Source: Vitellaria paradoxa
Lineage: Eukaryota; Streptophyta; Magnoliopsida; Ericales; Sapotaceae
Length of the DNA: 64,000 nt
Reading direction: 5' to 3'
Assembly: GCA_019916065.1 (NCBI GenBank)
Contig: CM034233.1
Coordinates: 18,126,436-18,190,435, forward strand
The position numbers and the translations under genes are program-made. The notes under the pieces were generated by a model. That model was not told the origin of the DNA and ran no database searches. It saw only the letters and a program-made list of their open reading frames with translations. Below are positions 58,506 to 64,000 of the stretch, piece after piece. How positions within the stretch are numbered: the first letter of the stretch is position 1; each line of letters begins with the position of its first letter.

Positions 58506-58517
58506 TGGTATCAGAGC
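58506..58517 (+). other. Copia-3 primer-binding site
   Basis: TGGTATCAGAGC directly abuts the 5' LTR and is complementary to initiator-Met tRNA. Confidence 0.92.
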
Positions 58518-59145
58518 AATATTACATAAAAAAAAAAAAAAAAAATTTAGGGCAGAAAGGGGGTCTGAACCTCTGTCTCACCGCCGGCCGATCCTCCGGT
58601 CGTTGGAATTGCTCGCCGATCATCCTAGGAGAGTCGCCGGCCGCCGACGACCCTCACCCACCTGAGCAGGTCACCGGAGTAGCACCGACGCGCCCTCACG
58701 GGCCGTCTGCTGTTGTTGGCCAGCCCTCACGCGCCAGCCTCCTCTTGGCGCGTGTAGGCGCGTGCACATCCGGCGTGTCTCCGGCGTTGAACGGCGATGC
58801 TCGCCTGAAGTAGGAGAGTCATCCCGTTGCTCCTAATCTGGTTCTTCCTGATTGTTGGTGTGATTTGTTCTTGATCTGGATTCCCTTCGCTGACGGTTCT
58901 CTCTACTGTTGTTGATCTGGTTTGTCTGGTGTTGCTGATCTAGTTTGCTTCTTCGTTGCTGATGTTCTGCTGCTGATATGTTAATTGATCTGGTTCTCCT
59001 TGCTGCTTCTAATCTGGTTCTCTCTTCCTAATTGATGTGGTTTGCTCCTTCGTTACTAATGATTTGTTGCTGCTTCTATTTACGGTTGCTGATCTGCTAA
59101 TGCCGTGTTGATGCTCTACTGATCTAGTTACCCTATTCTCGTTGG
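58518..59145 (+). other. Copia-3 leader: GC-rich island then TGATCTGGTT-like repeats
   Basis: A poly(A) run (58529-58545) is followed by a strongly GC-rich stretch (about 58560-58810, many CCGCCGG/GCGCG words). This is unlike the rest of the window. Then 58840-59140 repeats diverged TTGCTGATCTGGTTTGCT-type units. A 106-codon open frame crosses the GC-rich part but shows no known domain. Confidence 0.75.
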
Positions 59146-59676
59146 TTGTTGATTTCGGTTTTCTGTTTATTTTTCATGGCCGAAGGGAAAATTAATGTTA
59201 TTGAACCGAAATCCATATTAATGAAAGATGAAGATGTTCCTCGTTCGATTACTTCTAAGAAATTAAATGGATTAAACTATTTGGCTTGGGCCCATGCCGT
59301 GAAAGTGTTTCTTCGTGGGAAGAAGAAACTAAAATTTCTTACTAATCTTCCACCCAACTCAGATAATATTGAGTATGATGATTGGTTGAGTGAAGATTCT
59401 GTTGTTATGGGCTGGTTATGGCATAGTCTTGAGCCCCACATTGCCACTACGGTAGAATTTTGTGATTCTTCAAAGAAAATATGGGATTCTCTTGCTGACT
59501 CATTCTCCCAACAGAGTAATGTCTCACGAGTGTTTGAGTTACATGAGCAGATTTTTGCAACCAAACAGGGTGATCGTCCTCTTTCAGAATATTACAGTGT
59601 CCTTAAGAACCTTTGGGATCAACTGTTACAGTATAGGCCCTTTACTACTGATCTTGAGCAACAAAAGCGACACTAG
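59146..59676 (+). pseudogene. Copia-3 gag, 5' part, ended by TAG
   Basis: The natural start is probably MAEGKINVIEPKS (near 59176). It encodes a UBN2-type Copia gag (LNGLNYLAWAHAVKVFLRGK; KKIWDSLADSFSQQSNVSRVFELHEQ; SEYYSVLKNLWDQLLQY). The TAG at 59674-59676 is in the same frame as the next segment (KRH-stop-EDFMIASLLSGL). A single C-to-T change from CAG is the simplest explanation. Confidence 0.9.
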
Positions 59677-59685
59677 GAAGATTTT

Positions 59686-60771
59686 ATGATTGCCTCCCTT
59701 CTCTCTGGGCTTGATATTGACCTCCGTGGCTTCAAAGATCAAATTCTTGCTAGTGAAACTTTACCTACAGCTGCCAATGCTTACTCTCGCCTTTTGCGAT
59801 CATCCTTAAGTCATCATACTCAAAGTCAGGCCACTACTTCTAAAACATCTGCCTTGATCTCCACTGACACTGTTACAGGAGCCTTTCGTGGTAGTATGCT
59901 TGGACGTGGTCGTTCTTCTCGAGGCTCGTCACGTGGTGGTCGATCTTCTCAAGGGCGAGGGGATCAGAAGTGCTCTCACTGTGGTCGTACCAATCACATC
60001 GAGCCTTATTGTTGGGCCAAGTATGGTAAACCAGATCAAGCTCATCACGTGTCAGATGGTTCTACTCCTGTCACGTCCACCCAGTCGACACACACTGCTT
60101 CAGAACCTTCAAGTTCCAACAATGATCTTGCTACCCAATTGAGTGAGCTATTGCAAACCCTTCGGAAACCTCATCCATCTACTTCCACTGTTACCTTGGC
60201 AAATTCAGGTAATATCGCTTGTACTGCTTCCACTTCATCTTCCTGGGTCATTGATTCTGGTGCAAGTTCTCATATTTCTGGTAAATCCTCCCTATTCTCT
60301 CATTTAAATCCCATTAATCATCATGTTGTTTTAGCTGATGGATATTCCCGACCTGTACAAGGACAAGGAGTTATTTCTCCTCATCCTTCAATTCATTTAC
60401 CTCAGTGTCTTTATGTACCTAATTTTTCATTCAATTTACTATCTGTTAGTCAATTAACCAAATCCTTACATTGTTCTGTAACCTTTTCTCCTACCTCTTG
60501 TGTATTTCAGGACCTCACGAACAAGAGGACGATTGGTTTGGGGCATGAGAAAGACGGGCTCTACTATCTTGATCCAGCTAACTTTTCTACTGCCGCTTCA
60601 CCTGCTTTGAGTGCAACAGTCTCTCCACTCCAATGGCATTTTCGTCTTGGGTATCTCTCATTAAATAAATTGAAGTCTGTCATTTCTCATTTAAGTCCTG
60701 TATTGGCAAGCACTACCGTAGTTCTTTTTCTAGTCATGGTGTCAGTCGTCAACCAGAACCTTTTGATTTAG
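59686..60771 (+). pseudogene. Copia-3 gag C-terminus, protease and GAG-pre-integrase
   Basis: This continues the gag frame with a Gly/Arg/Ser-rich stretch, a zinc knuckle (CSHCGRTNHIEPYC), a Ser/Thr-rich linker and the protease motif VIDSGASSHISG. GAG-pre-integrase follows (WHFRLGYLSLNKLKSVISHL). Near 60.71 kb the frame breaks: the following sequence, read in another frame, continues as CIGKHYRSSFSSHGVSRQPEPFDL. A small deletion around the zinc-binding region probably caused it. Confidence 0.9.
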
Positions 60772-63383
60772 TTCATACTGATATTTGGGGACCATCTCGA
60801 ATTACTAGTATTAATGGTTTTCAATATTTTGTTATTTTTGTTGATGATCATTCCCGCATGACTTGGTTATTTTTTATGAAACAGAGGTCTGATTTACCAT
60901 ACATTGTGACTCGCTTTTATAATGAGATTCTTACCCAATTTAACAAACGTATCAAAATTTTTCGATCAGATAACGCTCTAGAATACGTACAATCTGTTAT
61001 GGAAACCTTTTGTACTGATCGGGGTATTATCCATCAGACCACATGTATTCATACGTCCCAACAAAATGGTGTCGCCGAACGCAAACATCGTCATTTGCTC
61101 GATGTTGCTCGTACTATGATGTTTAATATGCATGTGTCCAAATCTTTTTGGGGGGATGCTGTTCTCACTGCTTGTTTTCTCATTAATAGGATGCCATCTG
61201 CTGTGTTAGATAACAAGTCTCCTTTTTCTATCTTGTATCCTGAAGGTAATTCTTTTCCTCTTACTCCTCGAGTCTTTGGTTGTGTGGCCTTTGTTCATAT
61301 TCTAAATCCTGGTTTAGATAAGTTATCTCCTCGTTCTCGAAAATGCATGTTTTTAGGCTATTCTTGTACTCAGAAAGGGTACCGTTGTTATCACCCACCT
61401 TCTTGTAAGTACTTTATAAGTGCTGATGTTACATTTTTTGAATCTACACCCTTCTTCTCTGACTCTGGGACTCAATTATCCCTTGACTTACTGTCCCGCA
61501 TTCAGGGGGAGTCATATCCTACTCGTGAGGGGGAGACCAGTCCGGAAAACTCAAGTCCTACATTACCTTTATCTTTTTCTCACCCTTCTGTGCAGGAATC
61601 TCAGCAAAATCAGTTACAGGTATACCAGCGGGATCAGAATAGACATGTTATTTCTTATGGCCCATCCAACTCGTAAGAATTGTCTGAGGTCCAAACCTCT
61701 ACTCCATCTCCCTCTAATGATGATTTACCCATTGCTCTACGTCGATGTAAGCGTACTTGCACCCAACATCCTCTTGCTAAATTTGTTTCATATCATCGTG
61801 CTTCCCCTTGTTTGTATTCTTTTATTTGTGCCTTGTCTTCAGTCTCCCTTCCAGTCTCATATCAAGCAGCGTTGTCTTCACCTGGGTGGAAGCGTGCCAT
61901 GGATGAGAAAATGGAGGCACTTTATGCAAATCATACTTGGGACCTAGCCCAATTACCTTTCGGGAAGAAAACAGTGGGCTGTCGTTGGGTTTATAACGTC
62001 AAGTATCTTCCGGATGGATCATTTGAGCGGCTTAAAGCACGTCTTGTTGCTAAAGGCTATACTCAGACTTATGGCGTTGATTATCTAGAGACCTTCTCTC
62101 CAGTTGCTCGTCTCAATTCAGTTCGCATTCTTCTTGCTGTAGCTGCAAGTCGATCTTGGCCACTCTACCAGCTGGATATTAAAAATGCTTTTCTTCATGG
62201 TGAACTCCACGAAGAGGTTTATATGGATCAACCACCAGGTTATGTGATTCCTGGGAGTGAACACTTAGTTTGCCGGTTACGTAAGTCCTTATATGGTCTG
62301 AAACAATCCCCTCGTGCTTGGTTTGATCGCTTCAGTGATGTTCTACTCAAGTATGGTCTACAACGGTCTACCTCAGATCATTCTGTCTTTACTCTGCATT
62401 CCTCTACTGGTACAATTATGTTGATTGTATATGTTGATGACATCATTATTTCGGGTGATGACGCCGCAGGCATTGCTGATTTAAAAACTCATTTGAGTCA
62501 CCACTTTCACACCAAAGACTTGGGTGCCCTCCGTTACTTTCTTGGCATTGAAATAGCACGATCCAACACAGGACTTATGCTTTCCCAGCGCAAGTATGTT
62601 TTAGATCTTTTATCTGAGAGTGGCTTACTTAGCTCTCGGCCTGCTGAAACTCCCATGGATGCCTCTGTTAAACTTGATGCTACTACTGGCTCACCATTTT
62701 CTGATGTGAGTCGATATCGACGACTAGTAGGAAAGTTGATTTATCTCATAGTCACTCGTCCTGACATTACTTATGCGGTCCATGTTGTCAGTCAATTTAT
62801 GCATGCTCCTCGAGACACCCACTTTGAAGCAGTCTGTCGTATTTTACGTTATCTGAAGGGTGCTCCTGGTCATGGTTTATTTTATCGTCCTTCTTCTCTA
62901 TTGGTGTCCGGCTATAGTGACGCTGATTGGGCTGGAAATCGTGATTATCGAAGGTCCACTTCGGGTTACTGTACCTTTGTTGGTAATAATTTAGTTACTT
63001 GGCGCAGCAAGAAACAACAAGTTGTGGCTCGTTCAAGTGCTGAGGCTGAGTATCGTGCTATGGCTCATACTGCCTCTGAACTGCTCTGGGTTCGTTCACT
63101 ACTTCGGGATTTTGGTGTTGATGTTCCTGCTCCAATGGCTATGCATTGTGACAATCAAGCAGCCATCTTTATTGCAAATAATCCTGTGTTTCACGAACGT
63201 ACCAAGCACATTGAGGTTGATTGTCATTTTATTCGGGACTTGTTACTTCGTAAAGAGCTGAGCACTCCGTTTGTTCGATCCTCTTCTCAATTGGCTGATC
63301 TTCTTACAAAACCATTGCCTCGGTCTTCATTTCAGAATCTCTCATCCAAGCTGGGCATTTTTGACTTATATGCTCCAGCTTGA
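60715..63383 (+). pseudogene. Copia-3 integrase, RT and RNase H
   Basis: In the new frame integrase reads HTDIWGPSR, FRSDNALEY and QQNGVAERKHRHLL, keeping the D,D,E pattern. A TAA at 61674-61676 interrupts the linker, after which the same frame continues from 61680. RT has WVYNVKYLPDGSFERLKARL, LDIKNAFLHGEL and the catalytic YVDDIIISGDD. RNase H has GYSDADWAGNRDYRRSTSGY and SSAEAEYRAMAHTASELLW. The ORF ends at 63383, just before the polypurine tract. The catalytic residues are intact, so only two stops and one shift separate this copy from coding capacity. Confidence 0.93.
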
Positions 63384-63390
63384 GGGAGAG
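63381..63390 (+). other. Copia-3 polypurine tract
   Basis: TGAGGGAGAG immediately precedes the 3' LTR. Confidence 0.8.
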
Positions 63391-63575
63391 TGTTAGAATT
63401 TAGGAATGATATGATTTTATTTTCTATTTTGGATTGATATAGGATTAATTAGGATATTTCCTTATCTTGGTTTATTTCCTTATGTGATGTAAGTTTGGAA
63501 TTATAAATAAGACCTTAGGGAGAAGAGAAAATTCAATTCACTCTCTCCCTTTTTCTTCTTTCTTGTTTTTCAACT
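63391..63575 (+). repeat. Copia-3 3' LTR
   Basis: It differs from the 5' LTR by about two substitutions and one missing 18-bp unit. TATAAATA lies at 63502-63509. Confidence 0.92.
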
Positions 63576-64000
63576 TAAATTACAAGTGAAAAAATGTAAA
63601 ATTTATGGAATAATATAGTTATTCAGTGAAATAATTTTTTGAGAAGTGCACTACTGGTGGAGAGATTTAATGCTAAATTTATGAGATAATGACACTTCGG
63701 AATTTTAAAAAAGCAAAAGTCAAATAAGTATTTAATTCAAAAAAAAAAAATTCTAGTGAGCTATTATACTTAATAGGCCTTTCTAAAAAAAGTGGGCCTA
63801 AGGCTTTCCACACTTGCCTTATCTTTGGGCCGGCCTGTAATCAAGGGAAAAGAGAATGGATGAGAAATGAAAGTATTTATAAATATTCATTTTTAGTAGT
63901 TAATCATATAAAAATATGTACATATGAATTTTTTCGGAGGGGAGGTGGAATTGAGGGAGTAGGCAAATGGCATTTTCTTCTCAGTTTTCAAACTCAACAA
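63576..64000. other. Right flank of the window
   Basis: It begins with the target-site duplication of Copia-3 and continues as AT-rich sequence, with a degenerate repeat near 63775-63840. No EXO84 exon was recognised here, so the gene's 5' part is presumably further right. Confidence 0.5.

Larger units (their letters stand above)
58303..63575 (+). mobile_element. Copia-3: young, near-intact Ty1/Copia retrotransposon
   Basis: Short LTRs (58303-58505 and 63391-63575) are nearly identical. A 5-bp duplication TAAAT lies at 58298-58302 and 63576-63580. A primer-binding site (58506) and a polypurine tract (63381-63390) are in the expected places. These boundaries imply LTR termini TG...CT rather than TG...CA, a non-canonical pair known in some Copia elements. 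Gag-pol (59146-63383) carries only two stops and one frame break. It lies upstream of the EXO84 exons and antisense to them, so it is probably in an EXO84 intron, although the missing exons would be outside the window. Confidence 0.95.

Noticed and set aside
58493..58813. 106-codon open frame in the Copia-3 leader
   Set aside because: It begins in the LTR, crosses the primer-binding site and has no domain; more likely a by-product of GC-rich leader sequence.
1..64000. CRISPR arrays, operons, bacterial-type regulatory sites
   Set aside because: The window is plant nuclear DNA; the tandem arrays present have no spacer-repeat structure.

Overview
The window is nuclear DNA of a flowering plant, most likely a eudicot. 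The evidence is AT-rich intergenic sequence, short exons with GT-AG introns, plant-specific protein families, Ty1/Copia elements primed by initiator-Met tRNA, tRNA-derived SINEs and many MITE-like repeats. The species cannot be named from this sequence. There are no rRNA or tRNA genes and no CRISPR arrays.

Layout, left to right. (1) 1-5186 (+): the 3' part of a gene for a small acidic, membrane-anchored, probably plastid-targeted protein resembling SHORT HYPOCOTYL IN WHITE LIGHT 1. (2) 6275-15315: a decayed Copia retrotransposon (Copia-1, minus strand) with a 2.0-kb solo LTR of another family (11747-13752) nested in its leader. (3) 17372-32593 (+): an unrecognised coiled-coil protein gene that I reassemble from 15 exons. 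A second Copia element (Copia-2, 21495-28508, minus strand) sits in its tenth intron. All exon phases agree over 1,275 nt, but one exon carries an in-frame TAA. Two introns look GC-AG and one looks like a U12-type AT-AG intron. (4) 32594-44078: a gene-free block with one end of a CACTA transposon, a four-unit tandem array of about 177 bp, three SINEs with 14-16 bp target-site duplications (TSDs), and several MITE-like repeats. (5) 44079-50404 (+): a complete nine-exon gene for an EDR2-like C-terminal (DUF1336) protein with an N-myristoylation-type start. (6) 51617-53548 (-): an intronless gene for a secreted leucine-rich-repeat protein. (7) 55602-57899 (-): the last four in-window exons of an exocyst EXO84-family gene, probably EXO84C. 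(8) 58303-63575 (+): a young, nearly intact Copia element (Copia-3) with 5-bp TSDs, probably lying in an upstream intron of the EXO84 gene.

The host genes have unrelated roles and do not form an operon or a pathway. I found no convincing new biological system. The most informative signals are the reassembled 15-exon gene with its unusual splice sites and stop codon, the nesting order of the mobile elements, the tandem array beside the CACTA end, and a MULE-type MITE with a perfect 9-bp TSD. All gene models come from reading splice sites and frames by eye, and no transcript or database evidence was available.
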